Of a stretch of 10,040 bases of DNA, positions 1 to 5,298 are shown piece after piece. The stretch is from Minisyncoccota bacterium (GTDB taxonomy: Bacteria; Patescibacteriota; Minisyncoccia; Phycocordibacterales; UBA9973). The notes under the pieces are model-generated. The model ran no database searches. It had not been told where the DNA came from and saw nothing but the letters and a program-made list of their open reading frames with translations. Where the stretch lies: positions 1-10,040 of the forward strand of contig JAGNZX010000014.1 of NCBI GenBank assembly GCA_017984185.1. Reading direction: 5' to 3'. The translations under genes and the position numbers were made by a program. Numbering within the stretch: position 1 is the first letter of the stretch; every line of letters begins with the position of its first letter.

Positions 1-62
1 TCTGACACCCACTTAGCATATAAGCTATGGTAATATTTCCGAGATAGTCCTAAGAAGCACCC
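1..62 (+). rRNA. rrf: 5S ribosomal RNA, 3' part (5' end outside window)
   Basis: The segment matches the 3' half of bacterial 5S rRNA in layout. The string ATGGTA (about 28-33) followed by CGAGATAG (about 40-47) reproduces the two strands of the conserved loop E/helix V region; E. coli has AUGGUAGU and GCGAGAGUAG there. GCTAT (25-29) can pair with ATAGT (44-48) as helix V. TTAGC...AAGC upstream resembles the GUUAAGC stretch of helix III. Helix IV between the loop E strands seems very short. A Rho-independent terminator follows at once, as expected at the end of an rRNA operon. The pairing partner for the 3' strand (helix I) lies outside the window, so the 3' boundary is approximate and the call is an inference from partial structure. 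Confidence 0.5.
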
Positions 63-98
63 CGGTCCATTGTTTTTGGACGGGGATTTTTCTTTTTT
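60..98 (+). terminator. Rho-independent terminator after the 5S rRNA
   Basis: CCCCGGTCCA (60-69) pairs with TGGACGGGG (77-85), with one bulged G, around a 7-nt T-rich loop. A T tract broken by one C follows (87-98). It would end the transcript entering from the left. Confidence 0.8.
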
Positions 99-99
99 A

Positions 100-105
100 T
101 ATGAT
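100..105 (+). promoter_or_regulatory. Candidate -10 box (TATGAT) for the membrane-protein gene
   Basis: TATGAT matches the sigma70 -10 consensus at 5 of 6 positions and ends 11 nt before the ATG at 117, predicting a leader of only about 4-5 nt. No good -35 is seen; the best is TTGGAC at 76-81, 18 bp upstream, matching only 3 of 6 and lying inside the terminator stem. Confidence 0.45.
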
Positions 106-116
106 AAAATAAACAA

Positions 117-506
117 ATGGACGCCAAAAAGCTTTTTCGGGAACTTTCTTATCTAGTTGTAGGGATTTTTGTATTAAATTTTTTAGCCAATAAGTTTTAT
201 TGGTACTACGCTATCTGGTATTTTGATGTGTTGATGCATTTTTCGGGTGGTTTTTGGCTCGGTTTGGTTTTTGGCTGGTTTATGTTGAAGATTGGTAAGG
301 TGTTTGTATTGAATTTTGATTTAATTTGGCGAGTAGCCTTGTGGGTTTTGTTTATCGGTATTTTGTGGGAGCTTTTTGAGTTCTATTTTATTAATCACGT
401 TGCTCAAAATCCTTTTGATTTGATCGACACTTTGTCGGATTTATTTTTTGATTTGTTTGGTGGCACTTGTGCTACAATCTATCTATGGAAAAAACAGCTA
501 AAGTAA
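117..506 (+). CDS. Small multi-pass membrane protein (possibly DUF2238/YjdF-like)
   Basis: A 129-residue, very hydrophobic protein with about four membrane segments (roughly residues 8-26, 38-58, 68-86 and 105-123). Acidic and aromatic clusters sit between them: FDVLMHFSGG near residue 36, GILWELFEF near 81 and DLIDTLSDLFFDLFGG near 100. These conserved-looking Asp, His and Glu positions in or next to membrane helices resemble the DUF2238/YjdF family, whose function is not established; the link is from memory of the pattern. The ATG at 117 is the only reasonable start, with a -10 box 11 nt upstream and no Shine-Dalgarno. The 3' end overlaps the next gene by 22 nt, and that gene's candidate -10 lies within this reading frame. 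Confident as a gene; weak on family. Confidence 0.8.
   Translation: MDAKKLFRELSYLVVGIFVLNFLANKFYWYYAIWYFDVLMHFSGGFWLGLVFGWFMLKIGKVFVLNFDLIWRVALWVLFIGILWELFEFYFINHVAQNPFDLIDTLSDLFFDLFGGTCATIYLWKKQLK
448..478 (+). promoter_or_regulatory. Candidate promoter inside the upstream gene, driving the metallo-hydrolase
   Basis: TACAAT (473-478, 5 of 6) ends 6 nt before the ATG at 485, so transcription would begin at or next to the start codon. A weak -35-like TTGATT (448-453) lies 19 bp upstream. The whole element sits within the coding end of the membrane-protein gene. Confidence 0.5.
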
Positions 507-1858
507 CATTTTGTGGGGGAACAGGTTCAGTAACAGGGGCCAATTTTCTTTTAGAAATTGCCGGTAAAAAAATCTTGATAGACTGTGGTTTAACTCAGGG
601 TATGAAAATGGCTGATGATATAAACTGGGACCCTTTTCCGTATGATCCAAAAACTATCGACATACTTTTCATCACTCACGCGCATGTAGACCATATCGGG
701 CGTATTCCCAAGGTGGTGTATGATGGTTTTCAGGGGAAAATTTATTCAACCAAACCAACCAAGGCTTTGTCTTTGCCAATGCTTGAAGACACCATGGGTA
801 TACTTTCAAAAACCACTGAACACGATTTAGATAAAATTTATTCTATAGAAAAATTGAAATCAATGTTTGTAAATTGGGAAGGATTTGATTATCACGACAA
901 AATACAAATAACCCCCGAGCTTGAAGTGGAATTTTTAAATGCCGGACATATTTTGGGTTCAGCGATGGTTAAATTTACTTATGCTGGCAAGAAAATTCTT
1001 TTCACCGGAGATTTGGGCAACAGTCCATCGCCGATTTTGCCAGACACTGACAAGATCACCGATATAGATTATTTGATTATGGAATCTGTGTATGGGGATA
1101 GGAATCATGAATCGCGCGATGATCGTCGCAAATATCTCGAGCAGGTAATTGAAGACAACTACAAAAGAAAAGGTACATTGATAATTCCAACATTTTCACT
1201 CGAGCGTTCACAAGAACTTCTTTTCGAACTAAATACCCTAGTAGAAGGAAATCGTATTCCGGTGATGCCGATCTTTTTTGATTCACCACTGGCTATCCGC
1301 TTAACCGAAATATTTAAACAGTTCCGAGGTTATCTAAACGAAAACGCCCAAAAAGCTATGACCAACGACAAACACCTTTTTAATTTTGAAGGATTGCATT
1401 CGACGCTTCGCTCCGAAGAATCAAAAATGATTTCTACGGTGCCGAACCCAAAGATTGTTATCGCAGGATCTGGTATGTCGACTGGGGGACGTATTGTGCA
1501 CCACGAAAGGCATTATCTACCTGATCCAAACAATACCTTACTCCTTTCTGGCTATCAGTCTGTGGGCACACCAGGTCGCTTGATCCAAGAAGGTTTAAAA
1601 ACTATACGTATTACGGGGGAGGATGTGGTAGTCCGGGCACACATTGTCACTATTACTGGCTATTCTGGGCACAAAGATTCAGATGCCTTGATAAATTTCG
1701 TAGCAGATTCTCAGGATACATTGAAAAAAGTCTTTGTAGTTATGGGTGAACCAAAGAGTGCTATGTTTTTAGCTCAAAAGCTTCGCGACAATCTCGGTAT
1801 CGATGTTTCGGTGCCAGATGAAAAAGATAGTGTGACAATTACTCTTTCTCAGGTATAA
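485..1858 (+). CDS. Beta-CASP metallo-beta-lactamase-fold hydrolase (probable RNA-processing nuclease)
   Basis: A 457-residue zinc hydrolase of the metallo-beta-lactamase fold with a beta-CASP insert, as in RNase J/CPSF-73-like RNA nucleases. Visible motifs: HAHVDH at residues 65-70, GHILGSA with His155, GDLG with Asp176, ESVYGDRNH at 200-208 (beta-CASP motif A region), then IPTFSLERSQELL, SGMSTGGR and TGYSGHKD near the C terminus carrying the late conserved His. All expected metal ligands appear present, so the enzyme should be active. Length is normal for bacterial stand-alone members, which lack the RNase J C-terminal domain. I chose ATG 485 over an ATG 18 nt upstream because homologues usually begin with a KVTFCGGTGSVTGAN-like strand and a -10 box sits 6 nt before it. 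Likely role is mRNA or rRNA processing or decay; the exact substrate cannot be read from sequence. Confidence 0.93.
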   Translation: MEKTAKVTFCGGTGSVTGANFLLEIAGKKILIDCGLTQGMKMADDINWDPFPYDPKTIDILFITHAHVDHIGRIPKVVYDGFQGKIYSTKPTKALSLPMLEDTMGILSKTTEHDLDKIYSIEKLKSMFVNWEGFDYHDKIQITPELEVEFLNAGHILGSAMVKFTYAGKKILFTGDLGNSPSPILPDTDKITDIDYLIMESVYGDRNHESRDDRRKYLEQVIEDNYKRKGTLIIPTFSLERSQELLFELNTLVEGNRIPVMPIFFDSPLAIRLTEIFKQFRGYLNENAQKAMTNDKHLFNFEGLHSTLRSEESKMISTVPNPKIVIAGSGMSTGGRIVHHERHYLPDPNNTLLLSGYQSVGTPGRLIQEGLKTIRITGEDVVVRAHIVTITGYSGHKDSDALINFVADSQDTLKKVFVVMGEPKSAMFLAQKLRDNLGIDVSVPDEKDSVTITLSQV

Positions 1859-1859
1859 T
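1832..1859 (+). promoter_or_regulatory. Sigma70-type promoter overlapping the metallo-hydrolase stop codon
   Basis: GTGACA (1832-1837, 5 of 6 to the -35 consensus), a 16-bp spacer and a perfect TATAAT (1854-1859). The TAA stop of the upstream gene (1856-1858) lies inside the -10 box. The ATG at 1867 is 7 nt downstream, so the transcript should be leaderless. Confidence 0.7.
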
Positions 1860-1866
1860 CTATTAC

Positions 1867-2481
1867 ATGGACACTCAATCACAAAATATTTTTAATAAAC
1901 ATGGACACAATCAAATAAAGATTTGTGTTTCTGGGGCAGCGGAAACTGGGCATTGTGGAGTTGGTGCGTTGGAGAAAGCCAAAGAATTGGGTAGAGAAAT
2001 TGTTAGACAGGGAGCTACCCTGGTTACTGGAGCCACTACTGGATTTCCACTTTGGGCAGCTATGGGTGCCAAAGAAGCTGGAGGTATATCAATTGGATTT
2101 TCACCAGCTAGTTCAGAAAAGGAACACGTAGAAGCATATAAACTCCCACTTGATTATATGGATTTGGTTGTTTATACGGGTTTTGGTTATCCTGGACGTG
2201 ACTTGCTACTTACTCGTTCTGTAGATGCGGTTATTTGTGGGTGTGGACGAGTCGGAACTATTCACGAATTTACGATAGCCTTTGAAGATTCTAAGCCTAT
2301 CGGTATATTTGAAGGTCCATGGGAGATGGGCAAAGAACTAGAAGAAATATTAGAAAAAAGTCATCGCCCTTATACGAAGGTGGTGAAAGGGGATGACCCC
2401 AAAAAGATAGTTGCTGATATAATTGCTATGGTGAAGGCAGACAAAAAAGCACTCGGGGAATTTAAAATTACTTCTAAATAG
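1867..2481 (+). CDS. LOG/SLOG-like Rossmann-fold protein, function unknown
   Basis: A 204-residue soluble protein with the layout of the LOG/SLOG (lysine-decarboxylase-like) superfamily. The first strand and loop ICVSGAAETGH (about 19-29) is followed by a helix, then LVTGATTGFPLWAA (about 52-65), a central segment with TGFGYPGRD (104-112), and CGCGRVGTIHEF (124-135) where cytokinin-activating LOG enzymes carry PGGxGTxxE. The Glu of that motif is kept, but the first residues differ, so LOG phosphoribohydrolase activity should not be assumed; family members bind nucleotide-derived ligands or are uncharacterised. The first 15 residues are a polar extension. It has its own strong promoter overlapping the previous stop. 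It is convergent with rplT, with only 2 bp between the two stop codons. Start at the ATG 7 nt after TATAAT. Confidence 0.85.
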   Translation: MDTQSQNIFNKHGHNQIKICVSGAAETGHCGVGALEKAKELGREIVRQGATLVTGATTGFPLWAAMGAKEAGGISIGFSPASSEKEHVEAYKLPLDYMDLVVYTGFGYPGRDLLLTRSVDAVICGCGRVGTIHEFTIAFEDSKPIGIFEGPWEMGKELEEILEKSHRPYTKVVKGDDPKKIVADIIAMVKADKKALGEFKITSK

Positions 2482-2483
2482 AG

Positions 2484-2828
2484 CTATTTTACAGCTTCTA
2501 GAACTTTAGCAAAAGTTTTTGGATTATTTTCAGCTAGATCAGCAAGTATTTTTCGATCTATTAAGATTTTCTTCTTATTTAAACCATCGATAAGCTTTGA
2601 ATAGGTGAGTCCAAGTTCTCGGGCACCAGCATTGATCTTGATATTCCAAAGCTTGCGATTGTGAGACTTTTTATCACGTCGATGAGCAAAAGCATAGGCT
2701 CCAGCATGAAGCAAAGCTTCTTTTGCTTGGCGCTCCTTGGTACTTCGGCCATGGCGCATACCCTTGGTCTGTTTTAAAATACTTCTTCGTCTCTTTAGTG
2801 CATGTACTCCTTTTTTTACTCTTGTCAT
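2484..2828 (-). CDS. rplT: 50S ribosomal protein L20 (bL20)
   Basis: A 114-residue basic protein with the L20 signature throughout: MTRVKKGV at the start, a rRNA-binding N-terminal half rich in Arg/Lys (RRRSILKQTKGMRHGRS), then RRDKKSHNRKLWNIKINAGAR and the C-terminal IDRKILADLAENNPKTFAKVLE. Length is typical (about 115-120). L20 is an early assembly protein of the large subunit and in several bacteria represses its own operon. It is the last gene of infC-rpmI-rplT, 9 nt after rpmI, without a visible Shine-Dalgarno. The stop (TAG) is 2 bp from the stop of the convergent LOG-like gene and no terminator hairpin is visible between them. Confidence 0.97.
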   Translation of the reverse strand: MTRVKKGVHALKRRRSILKQTKGMRHGRSTKERQAKEALLHAGAYAFAHRRDKKSHNRKLWNIKINAGARELGLTYSKLIDGLNKKKILIDRKILADLAENNPKTFAKVLEAVK

Positions 2829-2837
2829 GGTATTTTA

Positions 2838-3035
2838 CTAGCTAAATGGTAATAAGTGTGACTTTGGCTTGTTTTTAATTACAAAATTTTGACCCTTGCG
2901 TGCCCCAAGTTGGGTAGTTCTCGATTGTTTAGCATTAAAATGGTTAAAACCAGCCTTACGAGAAAGGACCTTACCATTCTTGGTAAGTTTCAATCTTTTG
3001 CTGTATGATTTGTTTGTTTTCATTCCTTTTCCCAT
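2838..3035 (-). CDS. rpmI: 50S ribosomal protein L35 (bL35)
   Basis: A 65-residue, strongly basic protein matching L35: MKTNKSYSKRLKLTKNGKVLSRKAG (residues 5-29) corresponds to the conserved MKTHxxxxKRFKxTGxGKxxR region, followed by NHFNAKQSRTTQLGARKG. The ATG at 3035 gives MGKGMKTNK, close in length to the usual MPKMKTH start, and lies 4 nt after the infC stop. A second in-frame ATG at 3023 (MKTNK) is possible and has the purine run GGAAAAGGA directly before it, too close for ideal Shine-Dalgarno spacing. Placement between infC and rplT is the standard bacterial order and supports the call. Confidence 0.96.
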   Translation of the reverse strand: MGKGMKTNKSYSKRLKLTKNGKVLSRKAGFNHFNAKQSRTTQLGARKGQNFVIKNKPKSHLLPFS

Positions 3036-3039
3036 AAAT

Positions 3040-3549
3040 TTATTTTTTTTCTATTGTTGTGGTTAAACCTTTTGGACCTTTTTTGTATGCATCGGATATC
3101 TTATAATCTTCGGTGATTAAATGCAAGACTCTGTCTAGACGCTCTCGAAGGAATCTTTCATCCATATACTTGGCCCGCCCAGCGAGGAAAAGTTCTACTT
3201 TAATCCTGTGTCCTTCCTTGAGCCATTTCGAAGCCGTCTTGGCTTTGAGCTCTAGGTCGTGGTCTCCGGTACCGATTTTAATCTGAATTGATTTGGTCTC
3301 GGTTTGCTTTGCACCAGCCTTGGCTTTTTTCAATTTTTTACTCAGCTCATATTGGTATTTACCAAAGTCCATCAACCGAGCTAATGGGGGAACTGCATTT
3401 GGGCCTATCTCAATCAGGTCTAAACCAAGATTTTGCGCCATTTCTAGCGCGTCCTTAATGCTTAAAATACCGAGGTTTTTATTTTCACTGTCTAAAACTC
3501 GAAGTTCTTTAGCTCGTATTTGGTTGTTTATTCTTTCACGCAATGGCAA
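3040..3549 (-). CDS. infC: Translation initiation factor IF-3, non-ATG start
   Basis: A 169-residue IF-3. The N domain begins RINNQIRAKELRVLDSENKNLGILS (about 6-30) and continues through LDLIEIGPNAVPPLARLMDFGKYQYE; a Lys-rich linker follows; the C domain contains KSIQIKIGTGDHDLELK and VELFLAGRAKYMD, which place the factor on the 30S platform. Length is normal. The frame has a TAA directly before the TTG at 3549, and the first Met codon is at residue 37, inside the N domain, so the start must be non-ATG: TTG at 3549 or TTG at 3543. Rare infC start codons (AUU in E. coli) let IF-3 repress its own synthesis, and the same logic is likely here. First gene of infC-rpmI-rplT, driven by the promoter at 3582-3610. 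No Shine-Dalgarno is visible. Confidence 0.96.
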   Translation of the reverse strand: MPLRERINNQIRAKELRVLDSENKNLGILSIKDALEMAQNLGLDLIEIGPNAVPPLARLMDFGKYQYELSKKLKKAKAGAKQTETKSIQIKIGTGDHDLELKAKTASKWLKEGHRIKVELFLAGRAKYMDERFLRERLDRVLHLITEDYKISDAYKKGPKGLTTTIEKK

Positions 3550-3581
3550 TTAAATATATGATATGAAACTAAGACCAATAG

Positions 3582-3610
3582 ATAATAGCTTATTTAGGCC
3601 TTAAAGTCAA
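3582..3610 (-). promoter_or_regulatory. Sigma70-type promoter of the infC-rpmI-rplT operon
   Basis: On the minus strand TTGACT (3610-3605, 5 of 6), an exact 17-bp spacer, and TATTAT (3587-3582, 5 of 6). Transcription would begin near 3575, giving a leader of about 25 nt before the TTG start. That is too short for a classical L20 leader, so control probably acts at the start codon. A second -10-like TATCAT (3563-3558) lies 8 nt before the start and could give an even shorter mRNA. Confidence 0.7.
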
Positions 3611-3621
3611 CCCGGTGGTGA

Positions 3622-3663
3622 GGCTTGGCGACGTATCTTGATACAAGCCCGCTTATCGCCAAG
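3622..3663. repeat. Inverted repeat in the infC/sigma-factor divergent region
   Basis: CTTGGCGA (3624-3631) and TCGCCAAG (3656-3663) form a perfect 8-bp inverted repeat. Inside it, GTATC/GATAC (3633-3637, 3640-3644) and the competing pair GGCTTG/CAAGCC (3622-3627, 3644-3649) are also complementary. There is no T tract, so it is not a simple terminator. It lies upstream of both divergent promoters: 12 bp beyond the infC -35 and about 20 bp before the sigma-factor -10. Confidence 0.55.
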
Positions 3664-3683
3664 TTCTACTGCCGAGTCCACAA

Positions 3684-3694
3684 TATGCTAAGAT
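3684..3694 (+). promoter_or_regulatory. Candidate -10 boxes for the sigma-factor gene
   Basis: TATGCT (3684-3689) ends 5 nt before the ATG at 3695, and TAAGAT (3689-3694) ends 6 nt before the second in-frame ATG at 3701. Both match only 4 of 6 and no clear -35 is seen. If the gene follows the leaderless pattern of its neighbours, one of these sets the start. Confidence 0.35.
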
Positions 3695-4330
3695 ATGAAT
3701 ATGAATTATGATGCACAACCAGTTTCTGGTGGGTCGGGGACCGCACACCCCAAAGATGTGTTGCCCCGTAAGTCTTTTGAGTCAGTCACCCCAGATGACA
3801 TTAAAAGAAGGGTGGGTGACCCAACAGACCCTATTCATGAACAAATAAAAGGTGCTTTGTATAATTTTCGAGGAGGTAAATATGAAAATGATGCTGAAGA
3901 TTTATACCATACAGTTTTGTTAAAAATCTTACGAGGAGCTGAAGGTTTCGATAATCGTTCCAAATTAAGTTCATGGGTTTATAGTATAGCCCAAAATACA
4001 TTCCGCGATTTTATAAGAAGCCAGAATACAAGAAACAAGATATTTGACCAAACCTCCTTGGAAGATATAGATGAACAGGGACACATTCCAGTGTCTCAAA
4101 TGTCAGCCACTGAAACAGAAATAATAACGAATATATTTTTAAGCTCGGTGCTGAGTAAATTGTCAGAAGATGAATTAAGACTTTTGCAAATGAAAAAAGA
4201 AGGTTACTCTAGTATTGAAATTGCGAAAAAATTCAATGTAGATAAAAGCACATTAACGACAAGATTTGGTGTATTACTTAGAAAAATTCAAAGACTTGTG
4301 GCTGTACAAAACACTCAAGCTGGGAAATAA
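3695..4330 (+). CDS. ECF-type sigma-70 family RNA polymerase sigma factor
   Basis: A 211-residue protein with the two-domain plan of group 4 (ECF) sigma factors. Region 2 spans about residues 48-112, with DAEDLYHTVLLKILRG at 66-81 (core-binding) and KLSSWVYSIAQNTFRDFIRSQ-like sequence from 90 (-10 recognition). Region 4 spans about 156-200, with LSEDELRLLQMKKEGYSSIEIAKK then NVDKSTLTTRFGVLLRK as the helix-turn-helix that reads the -35. The polar N-terminal 45 residues, rich in Gly, Ser and Pro, are longer than usual and look disordered. No anti-sigma gene is adjacent: the next gene is smpB, 21 nt downstream, and infC is divergent. The start may be ATG 3695 or 3701. Its target promoters cannot be told from sequence. 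Confidence 0.9.
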   Translation: MNMNYDAQPVSGGSGTAHPKDVLPRKSFESVTPDDIKRRVGDPTDPIHEQIKGALYNFRGGKYENDAEDLYHTVLLKILRGAEGFDNRSKLSSWVYSIAQNTFRDFIRSQNTRNKIFDQTSLEDIDEQGHIPVSQMSATETEIITNIFLSSVLSKLSEDELRLLQMKKEGYSSIEIAKKFNVDKSTLTTRFGVLLRKIQRLVAVQNTQAGK

Positions 4331-4339
4331 ATATTGTGT

Positions 4340-4345
4340 TAATAT
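4340..4345 (+). promoter_or_regulatory. Candidate -10 box for smpB
   Basis: TAATAT (4 of 6) ends 6 nt before the smpB ATG, the same spacing as at other starts in the window. The alternative TATAAG at 4343-4348 is only 3 nt away. Weak without a -35; smpB may instead be read through from the sigma-factor gene. Confidence 0.3.
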
Positions 4346-4351
4346 AAGTTT

Positions 4352-4801
4352 ATGGCTAGTTATGCGGAAAATAGAAAAGCGAGATTTAATTATGAAATCC
4401 TTGAAAAATACGAGGCGGGTATTGAGCTTTTGGGTACGGAGGTAAAATCTGTGCGAGGCGGGCAAATGTCGCTTGAGGGAGCTTTTGTGATTGCTCGTGG
4501 GGGAGAAGCATACCTCATCAATGCGAGCGTCCCAGCATATCAACCCAAAAATGCACCGAAAGATTATGATCCATTGAGAAATAGAAAACTATTACTTACT
4601 AAAAAAGAAATCACTGAGCTCGGGGGAAGTGAGAAAAACAAGAGTTTGACAATAGTGCCGATTTCAGTGTATAATAAAAATAGAAAAATCAAAGTGGAAA
4701 TTGCTTTGGTGAAAGGAAAGAAGACGCGCGACAAGCGTGCTAGTATTCAAAAACGCGAGACTGATCGCGAGATCCGAAGAGAGTTCCGGGGTAAACAATA
4801 A
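4352..4801 (+). CDS. smpB: SsrA-binding protein SmpB
   Basis: A 149-residue SmpB, the partner that carries tmRNA into the A site of stalled ribosomes. The diagnostic opening NRKARFNYEILEKYEAGIELLG and TEVKSVRGGQMSLEGAF (residues 7-46) form the OB-fold core. KNAPKDYDPLRNRKLLL (about 67-83) is the conserved tmRNA-contacting segment. The basic C-terminal tail KGKKTRDKRASIQKRETDREIRREFRGKQ becomes a helix in the mRNA channel. Length is at the family norm. The ATG at 4352 fits the standard N terminus. It stands directly before ssrA (tmRNA begins 31 nt after the stop), so protein and RNA partner are encoded together. Confidence 0.97.
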   Translation: MASYAENRKARFNYEILEKYEAGIELLGTEVKSVRGGQMSLEGAFVIARGGEAYLINASVPAYQPKNAPKDYDPLRNRKLLLTKKEITELGGSEKNKSLTIVPISVYNKNRKIKVEIALVKGKKTRDKRASIQKRETDREIRREFRGKQ

Positions 4802-4832
4802 GAACCTTGACAATAAGTTAGTTTGAAAATAT

Positions 4833-5223
4833 GGGGATGCAAGGCATAGACAGTTGGTCATTTGTCTAAGATGCATGTCGAGCATGAACGTAATCTCGTA
4901 AAAATTCGTTCACATGTTAATTGCAAAATTGACTCTAGGTGAAAGATTGTCTCCATACTTCGGTATGAAAGATTTTTCTTTCGCTCCAACCTTCGCTTAG
5001 GCCTAGGCTGGCGTCTCTCTCATAGACTTCCGATATATGAGTAGAGGTGTAATATTATCGGGATAAGGGAATATTCGCTCGCATATTTCACCAAAACCTA
5101 GAGCTCGGTTAAAAAATATTTGGCTCGTTTCTTAATTTTTTAATTTAAACAAAAAAGCGTGCTACACATGTAGACTTTTTAGCAACAACCTTCTGCACTG
5201 GGATTCAATTTCCCACATCTCCA
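4833..5223 (+). ncRNA. ssrA: Transfer-messenger RNA (tmRNA)
   Basis: The 5' GGGGATG (4833-4839) pairs with CATCTCC (5216-5222) as a 7-bp acceptor stem with one G-U. The T arm is TGGGA, loop TTCAATT, TCCCA (5199-5215). Pseudoknot 1 is clear: CGAG (4879-4882) with CTCG (4895-4898), and TGAACG (4885-4890) with CGTTCA (4907-4912). Ten nt later comes a GCA resume codon (4923-4925), preceded by TTAATT as in many tmRNAs. From it runs an open tag frame of 25 codons ending FAPTFA and TAG (4998-5000). The rest should hold the further pseudoknots. The 3' discriminator A is followed by CTA, so CCA must be added enzymatically. A perfect TTGACA (4807-4812) lies upstream, but the hexamer 17 bp on is a poor TATGGG overlapping the mature 5' end, so the promoter is unresolved. 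A strong terminator follows. Confidence 0.95.
4923..5000 (+). other. tmRNA tag reading frame (25 codons plus TAG)
   Basis: Read from the GCA resume codon, the tag is AKLTLGERLSPYF followed by GMKDFSFAPTFA. The frame is set by the distance from pseudoknot 1 and by being the only frame giving a hydrophobic, alanine-ended tail. It is longer than the E. coli tag (10 encoded residues). CATAC-TTCG-GTATG (4953-4967) inside it is a UUCG-tetraloop hairpin, flanked by complementary GAAAGA (4941-4946) and TCTTTC (4977-4982). The resume codon is inferred, not proven. Confidence 0.7.
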
Positions 5224-5231
5224 CTACTATT

Positions 5232-5280
5232 ACAAAAGCGCTCCGACATAAATGTCGGAGCGCTTTTGTTTTGTTTTTTT
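5232..5280 (+). terminator. Strong Rho-independent terminator of ssrA
   Basis: An 18-nt perfect inverted repeat (5232-5249 with 5252-5269; core AGCGCTCCGACAT) with a tiny loop, followed by a T-rich tract broken by single Gs to 5282. It lies just after the tmRNA 3' end and before ftsH. The A run on its left also allows termination in the opposite direction. Confidence 0.95.
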
Positions 5281-5286
5281 TTATGT

Positions 5287-5292
5287 TAAAGT
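5287..5292 (+). promoter_or_regulatory. Candidate -10 box for ftsH
   Basis: TAAAGT (4 of 6) ends 6 nt before the ftsH ATG at 5299. TATGTT (5282-5287) is an alternative 11 nt away. Because a strong terminator precedes it, ftsH needs its own promoter in this short gap; the -35 would fall in the terminator's right arm or T tract, where only TTGTTT-like sequences occur. Confidence 0.35.
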
Positions 5293-5298
5293 AGCCAC

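Noticed and set aside
467..484. Upstream ATG extending the metallo-hydrolase by six residues
   Set aside because: The added residues only restate DNA coding the upstream membrane protein, lie across the -10 box, and are not seen at the usual N terminus of the family.
1925..2131. Alternative plus-frame ORF within the LOG-like gene
   Set aside because: It is an out-of-frame shadow with no promoter or recognisable protein pattern.
4807..4835. Perfect TTGACA as the tmRNA promoter
   Set aside because: At 17 bp spacing the -10 would be TATGGG overlapping the mature tmRNA 5' end, so it would start transcription inside the acceptor stem. It may be chance; co-transcription with smpB is equally possible.
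5109..5143. AT-rich inverted repeat TTAAAAAAT/ATTTTTTAA as a terminator or separate element
   Set aside because: It lies inside the tmRNA, between the tag and the T arm, where pseudoknot stems are expected.
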